The notes under the pieces were generated by a model. That model was not told where the DNA came from. It did no database searches and saw only the letters and a program-made list of their open reading frames with translations. Of a stretch of DNA of 64,000 nucleotides, positions 46,990 to 54,497 are shown piece by piece. The translations under genes and the position numbers were made by a program. The DNA is from an uncultured Duncaniella sp. (GTDB lineage: Bacteria > Bacteroidota > Bacteroidia > Bacteroidales > Muribaculaceae), in contig CAJURI010000002.1 in assembly GCA_910588795.1 (NCBI GenBank), forward strand, positions 66,553 through 130,552. The letters are read 5' to 3'. Positions within the stretch are counted from its first letter, which is position 1; each line of letters begins with the position of its first letter.

Positions 46990-48033
46990 ATGTTGTTGTC
47001 AGATAAATCGCTTGCACCCGGCACTGTGATACAAGGCGTCAAACATTCCTATCGTGTGGTAGATGTGTTGCGCAGAGACGGTCAGGGTTTTACTTACAAG
47101 ACAATGGCTTCAGTTAACCGGTCAGGCTCTGTGGTTGAGGTTCCTGTTGTAGTCAGGGAACAGATGATGGTGAGATGCTCTGCCCGCGGTGAGGACGGTA
47201 TCACTGTTGTGACTCCTGATGATATAGCACCTACAGTGAACAGTTGTCTTGAAGCGTTCATCAGTTCGAGCCTTGAACGAGCTAATATTTCCAAAGGATG
47301 TCCATGGATAATCAATGTGATAGAGGCTTTCCCGGCCAACAATACTTACTATTATGTGGTGGAGTTTCTTGACGGCGATACCCTTGAGGAATATGTGAAA
47401 GGCATGGGAGGAAGACTTACCTTCGAGCAGACGCGGAAAGTGCTCTCCCCGATATTTGATGCAGTGAGAACATTGCATACACACCGCGCGGTACATGCCG
47501 ATATTCATCCCCGTCATGTGCGATTCGTGAATAGGGAGGGTGAGATGATACCGGTGTTGTTCAGTCTGTATGCCACAATGCATTTCAGTGACAGGGGTGT
47601 GATGCGCTGGTCGCTGCCTCCGATGACCTGTGAGGAGGGTTTTGCGCCTCCTGAACAATATAACGCCATAGACCACTTCTGTCCGCAGCTTGACATATAT
47701 GCCCTTGCCTCGATGGTGGTGTTCTGCCTGTCGGGGAGTGTTCTGCCCGATTCACGAAGCCTTACCGAGGAGAGGGTGAGAGAGACTTTGCCTCCTACGG
47801 TCCCTGAGACCATAGTGTCAGCTCTCCTCAACGCATTGCACCCTGACAAGAGTGTGCGCACGTCAACGGTGACGAAATTCCGCGAAGAGCTTGGCACTTT
47901 TCAGCATACGGTGAGGCCGCAGTCACTGACCCTCATAGACGAGATGTCGCGGGATGAAAAGACCCCGGGCTGGCTAAAATATATACGCGGTTTTTGTGAA
48001 AAGTCGAGGTTTTTTCGTAAGTTTGTGAATTGA
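46990..48033 (+). CDS. Degenerate Ser/Thr kinase-fold protein (probable pseudokinase)
   Basis: A 347-residue cytoplasmic protein with a recognisable protein-kinase fold. The N-lobe starts like Bacteroidota Ser/Thr kinases (LAPGTVIQGVKHSYRVVDVL). Key residues deviate: the glycine loop is RRDGQGFTY (28-36); the strand-3 lysine appears as Arg56 in VPVVVREQ; the catalytic loop is HADIHPRHVRF (169-179), keeping Asp171 but replacing the Lys and Asn; the DFG motif is absent (LFSLYAT, 190-196). An APE-like APPEQY (219-224) and the C-lobe (DIYALASMVVFCLSG) remain. No membrane segment or PASTA domain. It lies 14 bases after the antiporter gene. Confidence 0.83.
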   Translation: MLLSDKSLAPGTVIQGVKHSYRVVDVLRRDGQGFTYKTMASVNRSGSVVEVPVVVREQMMVRCSARGEDGITVVTPDDIAPTVNSCLEAFISSSLERANISKGCPWIINVIEAFPANNTYYYVVEFLDGDTLEEYVKGMGGRLTFEQTRKVLSPIFDAVRTLHTHRAVHADIHPRHVRFVNREGEMIPVLFSLYATMHFSDRGVMRWSLPPMTCEEGFAPPEQYNAIDHFCPQLDIYALASMVVFCLSGSVLPDSRSLTEERVRETLPPTVPETIVSALLNALHPDKSVRTSTVTKFREELGTFQHTVRPQSLTLIDEMSRDEKTPGWLKYIRGFCEKSRFFRKFVN

Positions 48034-48088
48034 AACAGGATGCCATGCTCGTATAGGAGTCTGCGCATCGGCCTTTATAATCGTCAAT

Positions 48089-50101
48089 ATGAAAAAAAAG
48101 ACTCTCAACATCCTCAAGAACGATCCTTGGCTCGAACCGTATGCTGAAGCGATTGAGGGGCGTCATAACGATGCTGTCAACAAGGAAATCGAACTTTGTG
48201 GTCCCGAAGGGAAACTGGACACATTCGCTAATGCTCACAATTATTTCGGCCTTCACCGTACGGACGACGGATGGGTGTTCCGTGAATGGGCTCCCAATGC
48301 CACATCAATCACTCTGATCGGCGATTTCTCCAAATGGAGGGAGATGAAGAAATATGCCCTGAAGCCGAAAAAGAACGGTGTATGGGAACTTAAACTCAAG
48401 CCGGATGCCATACATCACGGAGACTTGTACAAGATGATAGTGTCCTGGGATGGCGGCAGAGGCGAACGAATACCTGCTTACGCCAACCGTGTGGTGCAGG
48501 ATGAAAACACTCATGTGTTCTCTGCCCAGGTGTGGGCTCCTGAACCTTATAAATGGAAAGTGAAGCGTTTCCGTCCGGACACACGCCCCCTGCTTATTTA
48601 TGAATGCCATATTGGTATGGCCCAGGAGAAAGAGGGCGTAGGTACCTATACAGAGTTCCGTGACCTTATTCTTCCCCGTATTGCCGCTGACGGATATAAC
48701 GCCATTCAGATCATGGCGATACAGGAGCATCCTTATTACGGGTCATTCGGCTATCATGTGTCAAGTTTCTATGCTCCGTCGAGCCGCTTCGGTACACCGG
48801 AAGAGCTCAAGAGCCTGATAGACCGCGCTCATGAGCTCGGGATTGCTGTGATTATGGATATTGTTCACAGCCATGCCGTAAAGAATGAGGTGGAGGGGCT
48901 CGGACGTCTTGACGGGTCTTACAATCAGTATTTCTATGGTGATGGCCGACGAGAGCATCCGGCATGGGACTCTCTTTGTTTTGATTACGGGAAGAATGAT
49001 GTGATCAATTTCCTGTTGTCCAACTGCAAGTATTGGCTTCAGGAATTCAAGTTTGACGGTTTCCGTTTCGACGGTGTTACTTCCATGCTGTATTACAGCC
49101 ATGGTCTCGGTCAGGCTTTCGGGTCCTACGATGACTACTATAACGGCGGTCAGGATGTAAATGCGATAACATATCTCACGCTTGCAAACAAGCTCATTCA
49201 TGAGATAAATCCGTCAGCGATCACCATTGCGGAGGAGATGAGCGGGATGCCTGGCCTTGCTGTTCCGTTCAAGGATGGAGGTATAGGATTTGACTACCGT
49301 ATGGCTATGGGTATTCCTGATTACTGGATAAAGACTCTCAAAGAGCGCAAGGACGAGGAGTGGAAACCTACATCCATATTCTGGGAGCTTACCAACCGCA
49401 GGGCTGACGAAAAGACTATTTCATATGTCGAAAGCCACGATCAGGCTCTTGTTGGAGACAAGACTGTCATATTCCGCCTCATAGACAAGGAGATGTATTG
49501 GCACATGATGAAGGATGATGACAATATGGTAGTGGCACGCGGCATGGCACTGCATAAAATGATCCGTCTTGTCACAGCATCTACCATCAATGGCGGATAT
49601 CTCAACTTCATGGGCAATGAGTTCGGCCATCCCGAATGGATCGATTTCCCCCGTGAAGGTAACGGCTGGAGCTACAAATATGCTCGTCGGCAGTGGGATC
49701 TCGTTGACCGTAAGGAGCTGAAATATATGTTCCTCAACGCGTTTGACAATGATATGATCCATACTATCTCGGGTGTGTACAATTTTCAGGCTTTGCCCGT
49801 CGTAAAACTGTGGGAAAAGGATGACGATCAGGTGCTTGCATACATGCGTGGCGATCTGGTATTTGTGTTCAACTTCTCGCCGGTCAAGGCTTACACCGGA
49901 TATGGTATTCTTGCTCCGGCCGGGGAATATGAAGTGGTGCTGTCAACCGACTCGCCAAAATATGGCGGTTATGGCAATATTGACGAGAATGTGCATCATC
50001 TCACCCAGCATGATCCGCTCTTCGCGCCTGCCGGACGCGAATGGCTGCGACTTTATATGCCGCCGCGTTCAGCACAGGTGCTCCGTCTGAAAAAATCGTA
50101 A
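48089..50101 (+). CDS. glgB: 1,4-alpha-glucan branching enzyme
   Basis: Makes alpha-1,6 branches in glycogen. It has 670 residues and resembles the eukaryote-like GH13_8 branching enzymes rather than the E. coli type. A CBM48-like N-terminal domain (NYFGLHRTDDGWVFREWAPN) leads into the GH13 barrel. The nucleophile is Asp328 in DGFRFDGVTSM, the acid/base Glu382 in IAEEMSGMPG, and VESHDQALVGDKT holds the third acid. The C-terminal all-beta domain ends in RSAQVLRLKKS. It follows the kinase-like gene by 55 bases. Confidence 0.94.
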   Translation: MKKKTLNILKNDPWLEPYAEAIEGRHNDAVNKEIELCGPEGKLDTFANAHNYFGLHRTDDGWVFREWAPNATSITLIGDFSKWREMKKYALKPKKNGVWELKLKPDAIHHGDLYKMIVSWDGGRGERIPAYANRVVQDENTHVFSAQVWAPEPYKWKVKRFRPDTRPLLIYECHIGMAQEKEGVGTYTEFRDLILPRIAADGYNAIQIMAIQEHPYYGSFGYHVSSFYAPSSRFGTPEELKSLIDRAHELGIAVIMDIVHSHAVKNEVEGLGRLDGSYNQYFYGDGRREHPAWDSLCFDYGKNDVINFLLSNCKYWLQEFKFDGFRFDGVTSMLYYSHGLGQAFGSYDDYYNGGQDVNAITYLTLANKLIHEINPSAITIAEEMSGMPGLAVPFKDGGIGFDYRMAMGIPDYWIKTLKERKDEEWKPTSIFWELTNRRADEKTISYVESHDQALVGDKTVIFRLIDKEMYWHMMKDDDNMVVARGMALHKMIRLVTASTINGGYLNFMGNEFGHPEWIDFPREGNGWSYKYARRQWDLVDRKELKYMFLNAFDNDMIHTISGVYNFQALPVVKLWEKDDDQVLAYMRGDLVFVFNFSPVKAYTGYGILAPAGEYEVVLSTDSPKYGGYGNIDENVHHLTQHDPLFAPAGREWLRLYMPPRSAQVLRLKKS

Positions 50102-50127
50102 AAATAATGTTTAATCATTCATTATAT

Positions 50128-51225
50128 ATGTCAAAAACATCAGTTATGCTCGCAGGCGCGTTATTCGCGCTGAGTGCCTGTGCCGTTGAAGCGCAGTCAA
50201 ATTATTCGGTCACATTCCCTGTAGGGGCTAAGGCCGATAATACTATGGCCTATCTTGTGGACTGGGATTCGGCTCAGAAGATGGATTCCGCCATTGTAAC
50301 CAACGGCACTGTCCGGTTTGAAGGAAAGGTTGATGCTCCTATGATCGGCCGTATCATGTTGGGCGGAAAACGCGGACCCGTGTTTTTCATAGAGAGTGGC
50401 AATGTCATCATAAATGAGAAAGGAGAGTCGTCAGGCACACCTCTCAATGACAAGATGGTGGAATATCGCGGAAAGATGTCGGTCCTCGCAAATGAATTCA
50501 AGTCTCTTGACCAGAATGATTCCGTACAGGCTGTCAGGGCAAAGGAGATATATGCACAGTATCAGGCTATGCCTGCTGAGGCATATGCCGCAAACAAGGA
50601 CAACCTGTTCGGTCTCTACATGTATATGCAGGGAGCTTATGAGCTTCCTTTGGCTCAGGTGGAGTCAGATATGGCTCAGAACAAACTGCTCGGTTCTTCC
50701 AAACAGCTGCAGGCACTTCACAAGACATTGAAGGTGCAGTCCGAGACGGGAGAAGGCAAGCACTACAAGGATTTTGTGGTGGAGTACAACGGTAAGAAGG
50801 AATCGCTTAGCGATTATGTGAAGCCCGGTCAGGTGACTATTGTGGATTTCTGGGCAAGCTGGTGCGGCCCGTGCGTGCGTCAGCTCAAGGTGCTCAAGGA
50901 GCTTTATGCCAAGTATAAGGACAAAGGTCTCAATGTAGTTGGCGTGGCTGTATGGGATAAGCCCGAGGACACTGAGAAGGCCATAAAGAGCCATGAACTG
51001 CCTTGGCCCTGTATTGTGAACGCTCAGACAATACCCACTGACCTTTATGGCATACAGGGTATCCCGTGTATTATTGTCATTAACCCCGAAGGCATCATTG
51101 TGTCACGTGACAAGCAGAGCGAGGCTCTCGTAAAGGATGTGGACACAGCCATGGCTTCATATAAGCCGGTCGCTGATGCCGCTCCGGCCAGGACAGAGGC
51201 AGCCGATACGCTTGCCGCTTTTTAA
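50128..51225 (+). CDS. TlpA-family thioredoxin-like lipoprotein with DUF4369 domain
   Basis: A 365-residue exported thiol oxidoreductase. The lipoprotein signal ends at Cys18 (LFALSAC). The N-terminal half is DUF4369-like (DSAIVTNGTVRFEGKVDAPM) and the C-terminal half is a TlpA/ResA thioredoxin fold with the active site WCGPC (Cys246 and Cys249) and the cis-proline loop IQGIPCI. It should reduce disulfides or haem sites in the periplasm; the target is unknown. An earlier in-frame ATG at 50107 is possible; 50128 gives a better-shaped signal peptide. A terminator follows. Confidence 0.87.
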   Translation: MSKTSVMLAGALFALSACAVEAQSNYSVTFPVGAKADNTMAYLVDWDSAQKMDSAIVTNGTVRFEGKVDAPMIGRIMLGGKRGPVFFIESGNVIINEKGESSGTPLNDKMVEYRGKMSVLANEFKSLDQNDSVQAVRAKEIYAQYQAMPAEAYAANKDNLFGLYMYMQGAYELPLAQVESDMAQNKLLGSSKQLQALHKTLKVQSETGEGKHYKDFVVEYNGKKESLSDYVKPGQVTIVDFWASWCGPCVRQLKVLKELYAKYKDKGLNVVGVAVWDKPEDTEKAIKSHELPWPCIVNAQTIPTDLYGIQGIPCIIVINPEGIIVSRDKQSEALVKDVDTAMASYKPVADAAPARTEAADTLAAF

Positions 51226-51255
51226 GGTTATGTAATTTAGGCTACATAGAAAAGG

Positions 51256-51297
51256 GATTATACGGACGAGACATTGTCCGTATAATCTCTTTTTTAT
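51256..51297 (+). terminator. Rho-independent terminator after the TlpA-like gene
   Basis: A perfect 12-base-pair stem (51256-51267 with 51276-51287) and a T-run TCTTTTTTAT. It ends the long operon that begins at 43065. Confidence 0.88.
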
Positions 51298-51317
51298 TTG
51301 GCATATGGACTTTTTTC

Positions 51318-52091
51318 ATGACACACAACGATCTTAAAGAACTTCTTGACTCAGAGGCGGCGAGGATAAATGCCCCGTCGTTCATAGGTGAGGACCCTGT
51401 GCAGTTCCCCCGTAGATTCGATGATCCACGCGACATAGAGATCACATCGCTTCTTACTTCTGCTATTGCCTGGGGTAACCGCCGCATGATATGCCGGGAC
51501 TGCGACCGGATGCTTTCTCTGATGGATAATGAGCCTTACAAGTATGTAATGGATGAAGGCTATGAGGATCTTGATGACGACAGCAATATCCACCGCACTT
51601 TTTTCACCCGCCACTTCAAATATTTTCTTAGAGGGCTACGGCGTGTGTATGCTACGTCAGGTTCTCTTCAGGATTTTGCATTCAGGGAAGGTATTTATGC
51701 CGCTGAGCTCCCTTCATGGAAGCTTGTGGAGTCCCTTAACCGCGAATTGTCAGCAGCCAACGGTGAAAAGGCTGACCAGAGTGTCGCTTCAAGATGTCTG
51801 CCGCAGAATCTTTCAACCACAGCATTGAAACGTGTCAATATGGCACTGCGGTGGCTTGTAAGGAATGACGGCATAGTGGATATGGGGATATGGAATGTGA
51901 TAGGTCCGTCACAACTATATATTCCGCTTGATGTGCATGTCGGGGATGTGTCACGTGAGCTTGGGTTGCTTTCACGTAAGAGTGATGACAAACGGGCTGT
52001 GCTTGAATTGACCGAATGTCTGCGGAGTTTTAATCCGAATGATCCTGTGATATATGATTATGCGCTTTTCGGCATAGGCATGAGATTGTGA
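51318..52091 (+). CDS. TIGR02757 family protein (DUF2400)
   Basis: A 257-residue cytoplasmic protein of the conserved TIGR02757/DUF2400 family, found throughout Bacteroidota and of unknown function. Recognisable stretches are DIEITSLLTSAIAWGNRRMI, GSLQDFAFREG, and KRVNMALRWLVRNDGIVDMG followed by SQLYIPLDVHVG. The fold is helical and related at a distance to HhH base-excision enzymes, but no catalytic residue is proposed. It is separated from the previous operon by a terminator and ends near a weak hairpin. Confidence 0.9.
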   Translation: MTHNDLKELLDSEAARINAPSFIGEDPVQFPRRFDDPRDIEITSLLTSAIAWGNRRMICRDCDRMLSLMDNEPYKYVMDEGYEDLDDDSNIHRTFFTRHFKYFLRGLRRVYATSGSLQDFAFREGIYAAELPSWKLVESLNRELSAANGEKADQSVASRCLPQNLSTTALKRVNMALRWLVRNDGIVDMGIWNVIGPSQLYIPLDVHVGDVSRELGLLSRKSDDKRAVLELTECLRSFNPNDPVIYDYALFGIGMRL

Positions 52092-52102
52092 TGATGCGGC
52101 GG

Positions 52103-52128
52103 CCTGCGGCATAGCCGGCAGGATTTTT
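52103..52128 (+). terminator. Possible weak terminator
   Basis: A five-base-pair GC-rich stem with mismatches (52103-52122) is followed by ATTTTTA, 11 bases after the TIGR02757 stop. Confidence 0.4.
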
Positions 52129-52750
52129 ACGGTTCGGTCTTCACGGAGTCCGGGAGGATCGTCACATAGGAGTCTTTGTCGACCATCTGGCGTACTATGA
52201 CAATGTCCTCATTGTGCATGCGCATGCATCCGTGGCTGCGACGTCCGGGCACGGAATGCGGGGCATTTGTGCCATGTATGCCTATGCCCCAGAAGCCCGG
52301 GGTTATCAGTGATACAAAATAGGGCCCGTAACATTTGTCCTTTGTGTCTTTGTAAGTCCAGTCGGTGGAGTTGTATATCCCCATAAGCCCGAATGTGCCT
52401 TCCGGTGTGCGCCAATCGTCCATCTTATGTTTTTGCCCTTTTTTCAGGGATGCGCATACCCGGTAACGGCATATGGTGTCGCCGAACACATTCATCACAT
52501 ACAGTCGTGTATTGGGTTTGTCGACGATAATGTGTCTGGGGATTCTCATTCTCCCTGGAGCCGCGGAGCTGGGGGAGTCGAGTATTGTCCAGTTCTCTTC
52601 GTCGGGATCGGGTATTGCAGGTACTGAAGTGCCTTTGTAGTCCCGCACAAGTTCTATTACCTGCGGTGGCAGTCCTTCATCATCGCCTGTTGTCTCGGCA
52701 AAGGATGGCAGGGCTGTAAGTATGCACATCAGGGTTAAAAGGTATTTCAT
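52127..52750 (-). CDS. L,D-transpeptidase (YkuD domain)
   Basis: A 207-residue exported enzyme. A signal peptide (1-18, ending PSFA) precedes the YkuD domain, whose active site is HGTNAPHSVPG followed by SHGCMRM, with His173 and Cys175. The family makes 3-3 crosslinks in peptidoglycan or attaches proteins to it; which of these applies is unknown. The frame is open to 52786, but the -7 element at 52755-52762 requires the start at 52750, where the signal peptide begins. The leader is then virtually absent. Confidence 0.9.
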   Translation of the reverse strand: MKYLLTLMCILTALPSFAETTGDDEGLPPQVIELVRDYKGTSVPAIPDPDEENWTILDSPSSAAPGRMRIPRHIIVDKPNTRLYVMNVFGDTICRYRVCASLKKGQKHKMDDWRTPEGTFGLMGIYNSTDWTYKDTKDKCYGPYFVSLITPGFWGIGIHGTNAPHSVPGRRSHGCMRMHNEDIVIVRQMVDKDSYVTILPDSVKTEP

Positions 52751-52754
52751 GATG

Positions 52755-52786
52755 CAAATGTACATATCTTTTGACAAAATTGGCAA
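52755..52786 (-). promoter_or_regulatory. Promoter of the L,D-transpeptidase gene
   Basis: TTG (52786-52784), 21 bases, TACATTTG (52762-52755) on the minus strand. Only 4 bases separate the -7 box from the ATG, so the mRNA is probably leaderless. Confidence 0.65.
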
Positions 52787-52792
52787 TAAACA

Positions 52793-52825
52793 TTGTTTAT
52801 ATTTTCTGAAAAATAATTACCTTTG
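52793..52825 (+). promoter_or_regulatory. Promoter of guaB
   Basis: TTG (52793-52795), 22 bases, TACCTTTG (52818-52825). It covers the upstream TTG codon at 52823, so guaB must start at 52847. Confidence 0.68.
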
Positions 52826-52846
52826 CACGCAATAAACTTAGTCTTT

Positions 52847-54328
52847 ATGTCATTTATTGCTGATAGAGTAAAAATGGACGGACTCACATTTGATGATGTC
52901 CTCCTTATTCCGGCTTATTCGGAAGTATTACCCCGCGAAGTTAACCTTACCACTCGTTTTTCACGTAACATCACGCTCAATGTGCCTATTGTGTCGGCAG
53001 CCATGGACACAGTCACAGAGGCTGCTCTCGCCATAGCAATAGCCCGTGAAGGCGGCATCGGTGTCATACACAAGAATATGCCGATTGCCGAGCAGGCCCG
53101 TCAGGTGCATGCCGTGAAGCGTGCCGAGAACGGTATGATATACGATCCGGTGACCATACGTAGAGGCTCTACCGTGGCAGATGCTCTTGCCATGATGAAA
53201 GAGTATCACATAGGCGGTATCCCTGTGGTTGATGATGACCGCAAGCTTGTGGGTATCGTTACTAACCGAGATCTGCGGTTCGAGCAGGATCTTCGTCGTC
53301 CGATCGATGAGGTCATGACAAGCGAGAACCTTATAACGACCAATCAGTCTACCGATCTTGAGGAGGCGGCACAGATACTTCAGCAGCACAAGATAGAGAA
53401 ACTTCCTGTGGTCGACAGTGACAACCGCCTTGTGGGGCTTGTGACATATAAGGATATAACAAAGGCTAAGGATAAGCCAAACGCATGCAAGGACCGTCTC
53501 GGCCGTCTTAGGGTCGCTGCAGGAGTTGGTGTCACCCCTGATTCTATGGAGCGTGTGGATGCTCTTGTCGAGGCAGGTGTAGACGCGCTTGTGATCGATA
53601 CCGCTCATGGTCATTCCAGAGGTGTGATAGGCGTATTGCGTGCCATCAAGGAAAAATATCCTCAGGTCGATGTTGTTGTAGGCAATATTGCTACCGGCGA
53701 GGCCGCCCGCTACCTTGCGGATAATGGCGCAGATGGAGTGAAGGTGGGTATCGGCCCGGGCTCTATATGCACCACACGTATAATCGCCGGAGTAGGTGTC
53801 CCGCAGCTCAGTGCGGTATACGATGTCGCCAAGGCCTTGAAAGGCACCGGTGTTCCTCTGATCGCTGATGGCGGTATCCGTTATTCCGGAGATATTGTAA
53901 AGGCCCTCGCGGCAGGAGCGTATGCCGTGATGCTTGGCGGTATGCTTGCCGGAGTGGAGGAATCTCCCGGCGATACCATTATCTATAATGGCAGAAAGTA
54001 TAAGTCATACCGTGGCATGGGCTCACTTGAAGCTATGGAGAAGGGATCGAAGGACCGTTATTTCCAGGGCAATGTAAGCGATGCCAAGAAACTTGTGCCG
54101 GAGGGTATTGCTGCCCGTGTCCCGTATAAGGGTATGCTTTACGAGGTGATATATCAGATGCTTGGAGGCCTGCGTGCCGGTATGGGATACTGTGGTGCCG
54201 CTGACATAGAGCGTCTGCACGAGGCTAAGTTTACACGTATCACCAATGCCGGTGTGGCTGAGAGCCATCCCCACGATGTGGCGATAACAAGCGAGGCTCC
54301 TAACTATAGCGCATCCAGCCGCAACTAA
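52847..54328 (+). CDS. guaB: IMP dehydrogenase
   Basis: Oxidises IMP to XMP with NAD, the committed step of GMP synthesis. It has 493 residues. The barrel starts with MSFIADRVKMDGLTFDDVLL; two CBS domains lie in the middle (about residues 95-215); the catalytic Cys308 is in GPGSICTTRII; the flap carries KYKSYRGMGSLEAM and the C-terminus keeps GGLRAGMGYCG. The CBS pair is where purine nucleotides regulate the enzyme. The open frame reaches a TTG at 52823, but this lies inside the promoter, so the ATG at 52847 is chosen. Confidence 0.96.
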   Translation: MSFIADRVKMDGLTFDDVLLIPAYSEVLPREVNLTTRFSRNITLNVPIVSAAMDTVTEAALAIAIAREGGIGVIHKNMPIAEQARQVHAVKRAENGMIYDPVTIRRGSTVADALAMMKEYHIGGIPVVDDDRKLVGIVTNRDLRFEQDLRRPIDEVMTSENLITTNQSTDLEEAAQILQQHKIEKLPVVDSDNRLVGLVTYKDITKAKDKPNACKDRLGRLRVAAGVGVTPDSMERVDALVEAGVDALVIDTAHGHSRGVIGVLRAIKEKYPQVDVVVGNIATGEAARYLADNGADGVKVGIGPGSICTTRIIAGVGVPQLSAVYDVAKALKGTGVPLIADGGIRYSGDIVKALAAGAYAVMLGGMLAGVEESPGDTIIYNGRKYKSYRGMGSLEAMEKGSKDRYFQGNVSDAKKLVPEGIAARVPYKGMLYEVIYQMLGGLRAGMGYCGAADIERLHEAKFTRITNAGVAESHPHDVAITSEAPNYSASSRN

Positions 54329-54374
54329 CATCTTACAGAAAACATAAGGGGGATGTTTCAAAACTCCCTTCTTG

Positions 54375-54420
54375 AAGGAATTACCCTTGTTGCAGATATC
54401 TGTAGCAAGGGTAATTCCTT
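54375..54420. terminator. Bidirectional terminator between guaB and the DUF5686 gene
   Basis: A perfect 15-base-pair stem (54375-54389 with 54406-54420) has a loop that itself contains the palindrome CAGATATCTG. A second seven-base-pair hairpin lies at 54446-54463. Confidence 0.82.
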
Positions 54421-54497
54421 GTAATATAGCTTTATGTTGCAGCCTCGTCTTTTTGTAAAGACGGGACAGTTGCAATTGTTACGTTCGGGACAGGCTT

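Noticed and set aside
46990..48033. The kinase-like gene as a decayed pseudogene
   Set aside because: The frame is complete, with no stop or frameshift, and the C-lobe is well kept, so a degenerate but functional protein is more likely.
54446..54463. Second hairpin near the DUF5686 stop as a terminator
   Set aside because: The stem is only seven base pairs and no U-run follows on either strand.
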